The notes under the pieces are model-generated. The model ran no database searches, was not told where the DNA came from, and worked only from the letters and a program-made list of their open reading frames with translations. Made by a program: the position numbers and the translations under genes. Positions 1-10,042 of a stretch of 64,000 bases of DNA are shown here, piece after piece; within the stretch, counting starts at the first letter, position 1, and each line of letters opens with the position of its first letter. The stretch is from NCBI RefSeq assembly GCF_028583725.1, contig NZ_CP110680.1, positions 2,790,001-2,854,000 of the forward strand. Reading direction: 5' to 3'. Source of the DNA: Cellulomonas fimi (GTDB lineage: Bacteria > Actinomycetota > Actinomycetes > Actinomycetales > Cellulomonadaceae).

Positions 1-658
1 CGGCCTGCGGACCCTCGGCCTCGACGACGATCTCTTGGCCCTGCACCGCCCCGAGCTTCATGAGCTGCAGGACGCTCGCCGCGTCCACGCCGTTGACCCG
101 CACGCGCGCGTCGTAGCCCGCGAGCATCCGCGCGACGATCGCCGCCGGCCGCGCGTGCAGCCCGAGCGGGTTGCGCAGCACCGCCGAACCCCGCGCGACG
201 TCGTCGCCCGCGGCCGTCGCGGCAGCCGGCTCGGTCGGGGGGACCGCCGCGAACGTCGTCCCCGCGTGCTCAGCCGCCGCGACGACGGCGTCGAGGTCCG
301 CTCCCCCGTGCGCCGCGACCGCAGCCGCGACGGCCCCCTCCACGAACGGCGCGTCCGCCAGCCGCACGCGCACCGCGACCTCGGGCTCCGCGAGGTCGAG
401 CACCGACTCCGCGGTGAGCACCGCCGACCCGAGGTCCGTCAGCACCACGGCCGACCGCTCGTCGGCGGTGGCCTCGCCCAGCGCCGCCTCGACCAGGTCG
501 AAGCTCGTGCCCAGGCCGCCGTCGGGTCCACCGCCCGCCGCGAGCAGCAGCACGCCCGGCGCCATCTGGCCCGCGAGCTCGACCGCACCCTCGGCGAGGC
601 CGCGCGAGTGCGACACGAGCACGAGCGCGACGCGGGCCGTCGCGCGTCCGGACGTCAC
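1..658 (-). CDS. dhaM: Dihydroxyacetone kinase phosphotransfer subunit DhaM (partial at left edge)
   Basis: PTS phosphoryl carrier that recharges ADP on DhaL for dihydroxyacetone phosphorylation in the cytoplasm. Residues 1-130 form an EIIA-mannose-like DhaM domain with the phospho-His in LVSHS (His17), followed by an alanine-rich linker and an HPr-like domain from about residue 158 with NPLGLHARP (His168). The gene is cut by the window edge after 219 codons, so most of HPr is visible but not the end, and any enzyme I fragment is unseen. The GTG start at 658 overlaps the dhaL stop as GTGA, so translation is coupled. Fusion of DhaM to HPr is common in this family. Assignment is firm; the true C-terminus is unknown. 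Confidence 0.93.
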   Translation of the reverse strand, partial: MTSGRATARVALVLVSHSRGLAEGAVELAGQMAPGVLLLAAGGGPDGGLGTSFDLVEAALGEATADERSAVVLTDLGSAVLTAESVLDLAEPEVAVRVRLADAPFVEGAVAAAVAAHGGADLDAVVAAAEHAGTTFAAVPPTEPAAATAAGDDVARGSAVLRNPLGLHARPAAIVARMLAGYDARVRVNGVDAASVLQLMKLGAVQGQEIVVEAEGPQA

Positions 659-1287
659 GCCGCGGCCTGCGCGGCAGCGGCGAGCAGCAGCTCCGTCGAA
701 CGCGCCCCGGGATCGAGGTGACCCGCCGAACGCTCGCCCAGGTAGCTGGCACGTCCCTTCGTGGCGACCAGCGGGATCGTCGCCTGCGCGCCGTCGGCCG
801 CGGCCTGCGCCGCCGCCGCGAGCACGGCCGCGGGCCCCGCGCCGGAGTCGGCCGCCGCGACGGCGGCCTCGGTCGCGGGCGTCCACGCGTCGACCATCGT
901 CTTCTCGCCCGTCGTCGCCTTGCCGCGCACGACGATCCCCTCCAGCGCGGCCTCGAGCAGCGCGACGACGCCGCCGCTGTCGAGCTCGCTCACGGCCGTG
1001 GCCCGGGCGGCCCGCAGGAACGCGGTGCCGTACAGCGGCCCGGCCGCTCCGCCGACGGTCGACATGAGGGTCGTCGCGACGAGCTTGAGGACGTCGCCGA
1101 TCTCGGCGGGCTGCTCGGGCAGCGCGTCCAGCTTGGCGACGACCGCCTTGAAGCCGCGGTTGAGGTTCTCGCCGTGGTCGCCGTCGCCGATCTGACGGTC
1201 GAGCTCGACCAGCTCGTCGCGGTGCTCGGCGACCGTCGCGGCGCTCGCGCGCACCCACGCCACCGCCCACGCCACGTCCAGCGTCAT
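655..1287 (-). CDS. dhaL: Dihydroxyacetone kinase ADP-binding subunit DhaL
   Basis: Nucleotide-binding subunit of PTS-dependent dihydroxyacetone kinase; it carries ADP/ATP and Mg ions and transfers the phosphate from DhaM to the DhaK-bound substrate. The 210-residue length is normal. The Mg-binding aspartates lie in the motif QIGDGDHGENLNRG near residues 31-44, and the nucleotide-site stretch STVGGAAGPLYGTAF follows near residue 75. ATG start at 1287, 34 bases after the dhaK stop; its own stop overlaps the dhaM start. The order dhaK-dhaL-dhaM on one strand indicates a single operon for dihydroxyacetone or glycerol use. Confidence 0.96.
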   Translation of the reverse strand: MTLDVAWAVAWVRASAATVAEHRDELVELDRQIGDGDHGENLNRGFKAVVAKLDALPEQPAEIGDVLKLVATTLMSTVGGAAGPLYGTAFLRAARATAVSELDSGGVVALLEAALEGIVVRGKATTGEKTMVDAWTPATEAAVAAADSGAGPAAVLAAAAQAAADGAQATIPLVATKGRASYLGERSAGHLDPGARSTELLLAAAAQAAA

Positions 1288-1321
1288 GCCCCGTCCCCTC
1301 GACCGCGGACGTCCCGGAGCG

Positions 1322-2317
<996 letters not shown>

Positions 2318-2434
2318 GCTGTCCGTCCTCCCGTCGACCTGGGCACGACCGCCCACGTCAGGTGCGTCGAGGCCTCGTCGTCCCGACCACCCCCACCTTC
2401 TCCGCGCCCCAAGGAACGGTCAAGGCGACGACGT

Positions 2435-2469
2435 GCGCCCCCGGTGCACGTTCGTGCAGCCGGGGGCGC
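2435..2469 (-). terminator. Hairpin terminator downstream of folC
   Basis: Perfect 10-bp outer stem (GCGCCCCCGG with CCGGGGGCGC), a one-base bulge, a 6-bp inner stem TGCACG/CGTGCA and a TT turn. It lies 43 bases past the folC stop in the otherwise empty 194-bp gap before dhaK. There is no U tract, as is common for actinobacterial terminators. Confidence 0.65.
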
Positions 2470-2511
2470 GGTGTCCCCCGGACGGGTGGCAGCGCAGGGT
2501 GCGACGAGCCG

Positions 2512-3888
2512 TCAGGGGCGGCCCAGGAGGATCCGGGCCTCCGCGACGAGCACGATCGAGCCGGTGACGAGCACCGCGGCCCCCCGCTCGACCTCGCTCT
2601 CCGCGAGCGACGCCGCCAGGTCGACGGCCTCGTCCAGCCGCTCGACGACGTGCACGCGGTCCTCGCCGAACACGTCGTACGCGACCTCGGCGAGGTCCTG
2701 CGGGTCGAGCGCGCGTGCTGTCGGAGCCCGCGTCACGACGACCTCCGCGAGCACCGGCTCGAGGACCGACAGGATCCCCTCGGGGTCCTTGTCCGCCATC
2801 ACGCCGACGACGCCCACGACACGCTGGAACGCGAACGCCTCCTCCAGCGACGCGACGAGCGCCTCGACTCCCGCAGGGTTGTGCGCGCCGTCGACGATGA
2901 CCGTCGGGCTCGACCGCACGACCTCGAGGCGGCCCGGCGACGTGACGTCGGCGAACGCGGCCCCGACGACGTCGCCGTCGAGCGCCGCACCACCGGTGAG
3001 AAACGCCTCCACGGCGACGAGCGCGAGCAGCGCGTTGTGCGCCTGGAACGCGCCGTGCAGCGGCAGGAACACCTCGGAGTAGACGCCGCCGAGCCCGCGC
3101 AGCGTGAGCATCTGCCCGCCGACCGCGACCTGCCGGTCGACGACCGCGATCTCGACGCCCTCGCGCACGACGCGCGCACCGTGCTCGGCCGCCGCGGCCA
3201 GCACCACGCCCTCGACGTCCTCGGTCTGCTCGGCGAGGACCAGCGTCGCGCCGTCCTTGACGATGCCCGACTTCTCGGACGCGATCTCGACGAGCGTGTC
3301 GCCGAGGTAGCGCTCGTGGTCCATCGCGATCGGCGTGATGACCGCGACCTCGCCGTCGACGACGTTCGTCGAGTCCCACCGGCCGCCCAGGCCCACCTCG
3401 ACGACGGCGACGTCGACGGGCGCGTCCGCGAAGGCCGCGAACGCCATGACCGTGAACACCTCGAAGAACGACAGGCGCGGCTCGCCCTTCTCCGCCGACC
3501 GCTGGTCGACCAGGTGCACGTACGGTGCGACGTCCTGCCACACCTCGACGAACCGCTCGTCGCTGATCGGCTCGCCGTCGATCGCGATGCGCTCGGTCAC
3601 GCGCGTGAGGTGCGGGCTCGTGAACCGCCCCGTGCGCAGGCCGTGCTCGCGCAGCAGCCGCTCGACCATGCGGCTCGTCGACGTCTTGCCGTTGGTGCCC
3701 GTGAGGTGGATGGTCCGGTACGCGCGCTGCGGGTCGCCCAGCAGCTCGCACACCGCGCGCACGCGGTCCAGCGTCGGGTCGATGTCGTGCTCGGGCGCGC
3801 GCGCGAGGATCGCACGGTAGACCTCGTCGGCGGCCTCGCGCGCGGCGCGCTCCTGCTCGGCGCGCAGGTGCTCGGATCCCTTGCTCAT
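2512..3888 (-). CDS. folC: Bifunctional dihydrofolate synthase / folylpolyglutamate synthase
   Basis: ATP-dependent ligase of the Mur-ligase superfamily that joins L-glutamate to dihydropteroate and then extends the polyglutamate tail of folates. The 458-residue protein has the P-loop TGTNGKTS at residues 63-70, the family segment [10 protein letters not shown] and the C-terminal-domain motif VDGAHNPAG. The ATG start at 3888 overlaps the ileS stop (ATGA), so folC is translationally coupled to ileS and probably shares its T-box-controlled transcript. In many actinobacteria folC follows valS; here it follows ileS. Length and motifs are normal. Confidence 0.96.
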   Translation of the reverse strand: MSKGSEHLRAEQERAAREAADEVYRAILARAPEHDIDPTLDRVRAVCELLGDPQRAYRTIHLTGTNGKTSTSRMVERLLREHGLRTGRFTSPHLTRVTERIAIDGEPISDERFVEVWQDVAPYVHLVDQRSAEKGEPRLSFFEVFTVMAFAAFADAPVDVAVVEVGLGGRWDSTNVVDGEVAVITPIAMDHERYLGDTLVEIASEKSGIVKDGATLVLAEQTEDVEGVVLAAAAEHGARVVREGVEIAVVDRQVAVGGQMLTLRGLGGVYSEVFLPLHGAFQAHNALLALVAVEAFLTGGAALDGDVVGAAFADVTSPGRLEVVRSSPTVIVDGAHNPAGVEALVASLEEAFAFQRVVGVVGVMADKDPEGILSVLEPVLAEVVVTRAPTARALDPQDLAEVAYDVFGEDRVHVVERLDEAVDLAASLAESEVERGAAVLVTGSIVLVAEARILLGRP

Positions 3889-6800
3889 GCCTCGTACCCG
3901 CCCGCCTCGACGGCCTCGACGTGGACCTCGACCGCGTCGCCTGCGGACGGGTTGACCGTGACGCTCACCGCGAGCGTCTCGTGCGCGATCGTGTCGCGGT
4001 GCGTCTCGACGTCGGCCACGTGGTCGCGCGGGACGTCGAGCGTCAGCAGGATGCGGTCGCCGACGTTGAGGCCGGCGGCCTTGCGGGCGTCCTGCACCTG
4101 CCGCACGACGTCGCGCGCGTACCCCTCGGCCAGGAGCTCGTCGTCGAGGGCCACGTCGAGCACGACGAACCCGTCGGTCGACAGCACCGCGGCGGCCAGG
4201 TCGGCCCCGTCCCGCTGCTCGACGACGGTCGACACCGTGTACTCGTGCTCCTGCAGGGCGACGTCGCCGTCGTCGGTGCGCACGACGACGCCGTCGGCCG
4301 TCTGCTCCCACGCACCCGCCTTGGCGGCCTTGATGACGGTCTGCACGGCGCGGCCCAGGCGCGGGCCGGCGGCGCGCGCGTTCACGGCGAGCTGGGCGCT
4401 CACGCCGAGGTCGGCGGCGTCGGCGTCGTGCAGGCCGAGGAGCTCGACCTCGCGGACGTTGACCTCCGACGCGATCAGCTCGACGAACGGGCCGAACCAC
4501 TCGGGGTGCGGCACGACGACGCGCAGGCCGCGCAGCGGCTGGCGCACGCGGATCTGCCGGGCCTTGCGCAGCGCGTGCGTCGTGGACACGACCTCGCGCA
4601 CGCGGTCCATGGCGGCGACGAGCTCGGCCTCCGTGTACTCCGAGGCCGCGTCGGTCACCGGGACGTCGGCGGCCGTCGGCCAGTCCGTGAGGTGCACGCT
4701 GCGCCCGCCCGTCAGGCCGCGCCAGATCTCCTCCGTGACGAGCGGCGCGAGCGGCGCCATGAGGCGCGTGAGCACCTCGAGCACCGTCCACAGCGTGTCG
4801 AACGCCGCCTGGTCCTCGTCCCAGAACCGGTCGCGCTGCGTGCGCACGTACCAGTTGGTCACGAGGTCGAGGTGGTCCCGGACCGCCTCGCACGCCTCCG
4901 CGATGTCGTACGCGTCGAGGTGGCGCGTGACGTCGTCGACGAGCCAGCGCGTGCGTGCGAGCACGTACCGGTCCATGGTCGCGAGGTCGGCGACGCTCTC
5001 CTCGTCGACCCGCCTCGCCGTGAGGCCCTCGCCGCCGCGCACCGCACCCGCGTACAGCGTGAAGAAGTAGTACGTGCTCCACAGCGGCAGCAGCACCTGG
5101 CGCACGCCGTCGCGGATGCCCTCCTCCGTGACGACGAGGTTCCCGCCGCGCAGGATCGGGCTCGACATGAGCGACCAGCGCACCGCGTCCGAGCCGTACT
5201 TGTCCCACATGACGACGGGGTCCGGGAAGTTGCGCAGCGACTTCGACGCCTTGCGGCCGTCGTCGCCGAGCACGATCCCGTGGCACATGACGTTCCGGAA
5301 CGCCGGGCGGTCGAAGATCGCCGTGGCCAGCACGTGCAGCGTGTAGAACCAGCCGCGCGTCTGCCCGATGTACTCGACGATGAAGTCGCCCGGGTAGTGG
5401 TGCTCGAACCAGTCCGCGTTCTCGAACGGGTAGTGCACCTGGGCGAACGGCATCGCGCCCGAGTCGAACCACACGTCGAGGACGTCGGGGATGCGGCGCA
5501 TGGTCGAACGGCCCGTCGGGTCGTCCGGGTTCGGGCGCGTGAGGTCGTCGATGAACGGCCGGTGCAGGTCGGGCTCGCCCGCCTCGTTCACGGGCAGGCG
5601 GCCGAAGTCCGCCTCGAGCTCGGCGAGCGAGCCGTAGACGTCGACACGCGGGTGCAGCGGGTCGTCGGACACCCACACGGGGATCGGCGTGCCCCAGTAG
5701 CGGTTGCGGCTGATCGACCAGTCGCGCGCGTTGCTCAGCCACTTGCCGAACTGGCCGTCCTTGATGTGCTCGGGCGTCCAGGTGATCTCCTGGTTGAGCT
5801 CGACCATGCGGTCGCGGAACTCGGTCACGCGCACGAACCACGAGGACACGGCCTTGTAGATCAGCGGGTTCCGGCAGCGCCAGCAGTGCGGGTAGGAGTG
5901 GTCGTAGGTCTCGTGGCGCACGACGACGGACCGCTGCGCGGCGTCGACGCGCGCGAGCGGACCCGAGCCCGCCTTGAGGTCGGCGATGATCGGCTTGTTC
6001 GCCTCGAACACCTGCTGGCCGGCGTAGTCGCCGACCTCGGCGGTGAACCGGCCGCGCGCGTCGACCGGCACGACGGGCGCGATGCCCGCCGCGTCGCACG
6101 CGACCATGTCGTCCTCGCCGAACGCGGGCGCGAGGTGCACGACGCCCGTGCCGTCCTCGGTCGTGACGAAGTCCGCGGCGAGCACCCGGTGCGCGTGCTC
6201 GTGGCCCGCGAAGTAGTCGAACGGCGGCGTGTAGGAGCGCCCGACGAGGTCGGCGCCCGTGAGCGTCGCGACCACGGTCGCCTCGCCCAGCTCGCGCTGG
6301 TACGCCGCGAGGCGCGCCGACGCCAGGACGACGCGCTCCCCCGGGTGGGCCTGCGCGAACGAGGAGTCCCCGGCCGGCTCGACGACGACGTACTCGACGT
6401 CGGCGCCCACGGCGACTGCGAGGTTGCTCGGCAGCGTCCACGGCGTCGTCGTCCAGACGAGCAGCAGCTCGCCGCCGTCCAGGCGGAGGCCGACGGTCAG
6501 CGCGGGGTCCTGGCGCGACGCGTACACGTCGTCGTCCATGCGCAGCTCGTGGTTCGACAGCGGCGTCTCGTCGACCCAGCAGTACGGCAGGACGCGGTAG
6601 CCCTCGTAGGCGAGGCCCTTGTCGTGGAGCTGCTTGAACGCCCAGATCACCGACTCCATGAAGGTGACGTCGAGCGTCTTGTAGTCGTGGTCGAAGTCCA
6701 CCCAGCGCGCCTGGCGCGTCACGTAGTCGCGCCACTCGCCCGTGTACTTGAGCACCGACTCGCGGCACGCGTGGTTGAACTTCGCGATGCCGAGCTCGTC

Positions 6801-7169
6801 GATCTGCGCCTTCTCGGTGATGCCGAGGAGCCGCTGCGCCTCGAGCTCCGCGGGCAGGCCGTGCGTGTCCCAGCCGAACCGGCGCTCGACGCGGCGGCCC
6901 TTCATGGTCTGGAAGCGCGGGACGACGTCCTTGGCGTAGCCCGTGAGGAGGTGGCCGTAGTGCGGCAGGCCGTTGGCGAACGGCGGGCCGTCGTAGAAGA
7001 CGAACTCGTTGCTGCCGTCCTGCCCCGCGTCGCGCTGGTCGATCGACGCCTGGAACGTCCCGTCGGCGTCCCAGTGCGCGAGGACGTCGCGCTCGAGCCC
7101 GGGCAGGTCCGGCGACGCGGGCACGGGCTGGTCGGGGCGGTGCAGCGGGTAGCGCGGTGCGGTGGTCAC
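3885..7169 (-). CDS. ileS: Isoleucyl-tRNA synthetase
   Basis: Charges tRNA-Ile with isoleucine in the cytoplasm. 1094 residues, the longer eukaryote-like class found in actinobacteria. Class I signatures: PHYGH (HIGH) at residues 69-73 inside DGPPFANG..., and KASKS at 640-644 in place of canonical KMSKS. The CP1 editing region ([15 protein letters not shown]) and the C-terminal anticodon-binding region are present. GTG start at 7169 with GGAG 8 bases upstream. The gene is preceded by an Ile T-box leader and its stop overlaps the folC start. The longer IleS class is often less sensitive to mupirocin; that is family knowledge, not shown here. Confidence 0.98.
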   Translation of the reverse strand: MTTAPRYPLHRPDQPVPASPDLPGLERDVLAHWDADGTFQASIDQRDAGQDGSNEFVFYDGPPFANGLPHYGHLLTGYAKDVVPRFQTMKGRRVERRFGWDTHGLPAELEAQRLLGITEKAQIDELGIAKFNHACRESVLKYTGEWRDYVTRQARWVDFDHDYKTLDVTFMESVIWAFKQLHDKGLAYEGYRVLPYCWVDETPLSNHELRMDDDVYASRQDPALTVGLRLDGGELLLVWTTTPWTLPSNLAVAVGADVEYVVVEPAGDSSFAQAHPGERVVLASARLAAYQRELGEATVVATLTGADLVGRSYTPPFDYFAGHEHAHRVLAADFVTTEDGTGVVHLAPAFGEDDMVACDAAGIAPVVPVDARGRFTAEVGDYAGQQVFEANKPIIADLKAGSGPLARVDAAQRSVVVRHETYDHSYPHCWRCRNPLIYKAVSSWFVRVTEFRDRMVELNQEITWTPEHIKDGQFGKWLSNARDWSISRNRYWGTPIPVWVSDDPLHPRVDVYGSLAELEADFGRLPVNEAGEPDLHRPFIDDLTRPNPDDPTGRSTMRRIPDVLDVWFDSGAMPFAQVHYPFENADWFEHHYPGDFIVEYIGQTRGWFYTLHVLATAIFDRPAFRNVMCHGIVLGDDGRKASKSLRNFPDPVVMWDKYGSDAVRWSLMSSPILRGGNLVVTEEGIRDGVRQVLLPLWSTYYFFTLYAGAVRGGEGLTARRVDEESVADLATMDRYVLARTRWLVDDVTRHLDAYDIAEACEAVRDHLDLVTNWYVRTQRDRFWDEDQAAFDTLWTVLEVLTRLMAPLAPLVTEEIWRGLTGGRSVHLTDWPTAADVPVTDAASEYTEAELVAAMDRVREVVSTTHALRKARQIRVRQPLRGLRVVVPHPEWFGPFVELIASEVNVREVELLGLHDADAADLGVSAQLAVNARAAGPRLGRAVQTVIKAAKAGAWEQTADGVVVRTDDGDVALQEHEYTVSTVVEQRDGADLAAAVLSTDGFVVLDVALDDELLAEGYARDVVRQVQDARKAAGLNVGDRILLTLDVPRDHVADVETHRDTIAHETLAVSVTVNPSAGDAVEVHVEAVEAGGYEA

Positions 7170-7182
7170 CGTCGGGTCTCCT

Positions 7183-7400
7183 GGTCGATCTCGCTCACGG
7201 CCGCGAGGACGACCACCCCCGGGTGCGGGGACGACCGCGGTACCACCTCGCTTGCCGGCTCCCCCTCGCGGGGTCGTCGACCTCTCTGCTGCGGCTGTGA
7301 CGGGCCTGCCCCGTCCGGTTCTACTGGGGCTCGTCCTCGCGGGCGGGTCGGAGCCTGTTCTTCCGGAGGCTCGCCGGTGATGGCCGGGTCGACGCCTGTG
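7183..7400 (-). promoter_or_regulatory. Isoleucine-specific T-box riboswitch leader of ileS
   Basis: Read on the minus strand, the leader holds the T-box core AGGTGGTACCGCGG at 7248-7235, 66 bases before the start codon. About 130 bases further upstream the stretch CCATCACCGGCGAGCC presents the Ile codon ATC (7381-7379) as a specifier, followed by the element AGTAGAACCGG (7325-7315) that I recognise from other actinobacterial ileS leaders. The TGGT bulge would pair with the uncharged acceptor end of tRNA-Ile. There is no U-rich terminator between core and gene, and the ribosome site GGAG (7181-7178) follows, so control at translation initiation is likely. Stem I is short, as in actinobacteria. 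Confidence 0.9.
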
Positions 7401-7406
7401 GGCGTG

Positions 7407-7412
7407 AGTCTA
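7407..7412 (-). promoter_or_regulatory. Probable -10 element of the ileS-folC transcript
   Basis: TAGACT on the minus strand, just upstream of the first recognisable leader bases. A transcript starting near 7400 would carry the whole T-box leader. No clear -35 is seen. Confidence 0.45.
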
Positions 7413-7509
7413 CCGACTCGTCCCGGGAGGTCCGCCACCGCGAATGCGTCCGCGCAGGCCACGGCCCGGCCGTCACGGGAGGGCGTGACGACCGGACCGC
7501 GGTCGGGGG

Positions 7510-9882
7510 TCAGCGCGTCGCGAGGGCGGCGACCTCCGTGGGGGTGAGCGCGGAGCTCCAGACGGACACCTCGTCGACGTCGCCCTGGAACGGCGTGTCC
7601 CACCAGTTGACGCCGAGCGCGAACGTGCCGGTCGTCGTCGTGAGCACGTCGGGGAAGCCCGTGCCCGTGTAGCGCGCCTCGCCGTCGACGTAGACGACCA
7701 CGTCGCCGCCGTCGACCGTCACCGCGACGTGGCTCCACTCGCCGACCGGGATCTGCGTGCCCGTGCCTGCGTCGTACCACTGCGCACCCGACCAGACCAT
7801 CGTCGAGCCGCCGACGCCGTCGTGGCCGCGCGGGACGACGCTCACCCAGCTGTTCGCGTCGCGTGCCGCGAAGAACGCGGTCGTGTACGGCGTGAGCACC
7901 TGCGGGCGCAGCCACATCGACGCGGACCACGTCGAGCCGGACACGAGGCCGTCGGGCAGCCGCACGCCCGACGTGCCGTCGAGGTGGGCGGCCTGGCCGC
8001 GCACGCCGTCGGCGACGTACGTGACCTGCCCGTCGGCCTGGTCGATCCGCGGGCCGGTCGTCGTGGCGGCCGCGTGCGTGCCGGTGCCGTCGGTGAGGTC
8101 GCCCTCGAAGGACCACGAGCCGACGACGCCACCGGCCACGCGCTGCAGGACCGTGACCTCGAACGTCGCCGTCTTCTGGACCGTGCCGTTGCGGACCGTC
8201 GCGGTGAGGTTGACGTGCGCGTCGCCCTCACCCGCCTCGGGGCGGGTCACGTCACCGGTCGTCGAGACGACGGCCGGGTCGGACGACGCCCACGTGATCG
8301 TCGTGCCGTGCGTGCCGGTGGTCGGCAGCGTGAGGTCCGCGACGACGCCCGAGGTGTCGCCGAGGTCGAGGTCGGCGACGACCGCGTCGACGGCCTGCTT
8401 CGCGGTGAGCGACGGGACCGCGCTGCCCCACAGCGTCACGCCGTCGCGGGACACGACACTGAACGTCACGACCCAGCGGGCCTGGTCCGGCTGCCACGAG
8501 CGCGTGAAGACGCCCTCGTACCGGGTGCCGCCCGCGTCGATCCGGGCCTGGTTCCTGCCCGTGAGGGACCACTTGCCCGTCAGCGAGCCGGTGACCTTGC
8601 CGTTGGACGTCAGCGTGATCGGCGTCGCGCGGCGCTGGTCGGCGGTGAGGGCCTTGTCGTGCGTGACGAGCGCGTACTCCCCCGCGACGTCCTTGCGCTC
8701 GACGCGCCGGTCGTCGCCGCCCGCGTACCGGCACGGGTCGAGGACGGGCCAGCCTTGCGCGTTCATCCACATCTGGTGCACGCGGACCTCGTGCTGCTCG
8801 CCCTGGCCCGGGAACCGGGAGTGGAACACGAGGAACGTCTCACCCGTCTCGGGGTCGCGGTACCAGCTGTTGTGGCCGGGCGACAGGTAGCCCGTGCCGG
8901 GTCCCTCGCCGGGGTCGCCGACCTCACGCGCGAACAGGTGGTTGCCGAGGATCTTGGTGCCGAACGGCTCGATCGACGCGTCGTCGAACAGCGGCTTGGT
9001 CGGGTCCGCCTTGACCTGCGCCATGTCGTTGCCGGCGGCGTCGAGGTACGGGCCGTCGGGGCTCTTCGAGCGCGCGACGCGCACGTTGTACGCGCCGTTC
9101 GCGTCGAGGCCGCCGAACGACAGGAAGAGGTAGTAGTACCGCGTCTTCGTGTCGTACATGACGCTCGGGCCCTCGATGCGGCTGTGGTTGCCGCCGACGA
9201 GGTGCTTCCCGTAGCCCTGGCCCGGGACCGGCTTCCCGGTGGACGGGTCGAGCTCGAGGATGAAGATGCCGCCGGAGTACGAGCCGTACACGAGCCACCA
9301 GTTGCCCTTGGCGTCGATGAACGCGTCCGGGTCGACCGTGTTGGGGTGCACGCGGGCGTCGTAGATCGCGCCGTCGACGGCGTCGGACGGCTGGTCCCAC
9401 ATCCCCGACTTCAGGAAGATCCCCTGGTCGACGTAGGGACCGTCGACGTCGTCGCTCACGGCGATCCCCATGGCCGAGCGCGGCGAGTCGCCCTTGCAGG
9501 CGTTGTAGTACATCGCGTACCGGCCGTCGGGCAGCTGGATGACGTCGGCCGCCCAGAGGGTGTCGGTCTGCGCCCACGCGAACGTCTCCGCGAGGTTGGC
9601 GCGGACGTCGTCGAAGAGCGGGTTGTCGGCGTTGGCGCCGTCGGCGACCTTCTCCCAGTGCAGGAGGTCGTCGGTCTTCGCCGCGGCGAGGTGGCTGCCG
9701 AACACCCAGATCTCGTCGTCCGCGGTGACGACCGACGGGTCGTGCACGGAGACGTCCTGGAACGTCGGCGGGGGCGGTTCGGCCGGGCGGCGGTGCGCCT
9801 CGGCGGCAGGGGCGCTCGTGACTCCGAGCGCGAGGGTGAGGGCGGCGGCCGTGAGGGCGGCGCGCACGGGGCGACGGGCCAT
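7510..9882 (-). CDS. Secreted GH43 glycoside hydrolase with Ig-like and LamG-type domains
   Basis: Predicted exported arabinan- or xylan-side-chain hydrolase (arabinanase/arabinofuranosidase-like). 790 residues: signal peptide about 1-29 with APAAEA cleavage region; five-blade GH43 propeller about 40-370 with the general base Asp in VHDPSVV (Asp48), the DPDAFID segment and the acid Glu in RIEGPSVM (Glu237); a GH43-associated C-terminal domain about 385-470; an atrophied Ig-type domain about 480-585 (ITWASSDPAVV); and a concanavalin-like LamG domain about 590-790. ATG start at 9882. The ileS T-box lies downstream. Tandem LacI-type operators upstream suggest sugar-induced expression. Exact substrate cannot be read from sequence. 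Confidence 0.9.
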   Translation of the reverse strand: MARRPVRAALTAAALTLALGVTSAPAAEAHRRPAEPPPPTFQDVSVHDPSVVTADDEIWVFGSHLAAAKTDDLLHWEKVADGANADNPLFDDVRANLAETFAWAQTDTLWAADVIQLPDGRYAMYYNACKGDSPRSAMGIAVSDDVDGPYVDQGIFLKSGMWDQPSDAVDGAIYDARVHPNTVDPDAFIDAKGNWWLVYGSYSGGIFILELDPSTGKPVPGQGYGKHLVGGNHSRIEGPSVMYDTKTRYYYLFLSFGGLDANGAYNVRVARSKSPDGPYLDAAGNDMAQVKADPTKPLFDDASIEPFGTKILGNHLFAREVGDPGEGPGTGYLSPGHNSWYRDPETGETFLVFHSRFPGQGEQHEVRVHQMWMNAQGWPVLDPCRYAGGDDRRVERKDVAGEYALVTHDKALTADQRRATPITLTSNGKVTGSLTGKWSLTGRNQARIDAGGTRYEGVFTRSWQPDQARWVVTFSVVSRDGVTLWGSAVPSLTAKQAVDAVVADLDLGDTSGVVADLTLPTTGTHGTTITWASSDPAVVSTTGDVTRPEAGEGDAHVNLTATVRNGTVQKTATFEVTVLQRVAGGVVGSWSFEGDLTDGTGTHAAATTTGPRIDQADGQVTYVADGVRGQAAHLDGTSGVRLPDGLVSGSTWSASMWLRPQVLTPYTTAFFAARDANSWVSVVPRGHDGVGGSTMVWSGAQWYDAGTGTQIPVGEWSHVAVTVDGGDVVVYVDGEARYTGTGFPDVLTTTTGTFALGVNWWDTPFQGDVDEVSVWSSALTPTEVAALATR

Positions 9883-9958
9883 CGGTACTCCTGGTACGAC
9901 GTCGGACGCAGGACAGGGCGCACGCGGCGATGCCGCGACGAGCGCCGGATCCGAAATC

Positions 9959-9991
9959 TACAACGTTGTGGGAAAGAAGTACATCGTTGTA
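9959..9991. promoter_or_regulatory. Tandem LacI-family operator-like palindromes upstream of the GH43 gene
   Basis: Two related palindromes: ACAACGTTGT (perfect, 9960-9969) and TACATCGTTGTA (near perfect, 9980-9991). Their centres are 21 bp apart, two helical turns, so both face the same side of the DNA. They lie 78-109 bases before the GH43 start and share the CG-centred half sites of LacI-family repressors of sugar genes. No lacI-type gene is in the window. Confidence 0.65.
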
Positions 9992-10042
9992 GGAGACGGG
10001 ATTCGTCCGTTGGCGGTCGCGTCGTGCGGCCTCGACGCCGAC

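Noticed and set aside
2512..6768. Very long open frame running through folC and antisense to much of ileS
   Set aside because: Only the folC part (to 3888) has family motifs; the rest is Arg/Ala/Gly-rich antisense translation, an artefact of high G+C.
3921..7547. 1208-codon open frame opposite ileS
   Set aside because: Composition is repetitive Arg/Val/Asp/His without domains; ileS on the other strand is certain.
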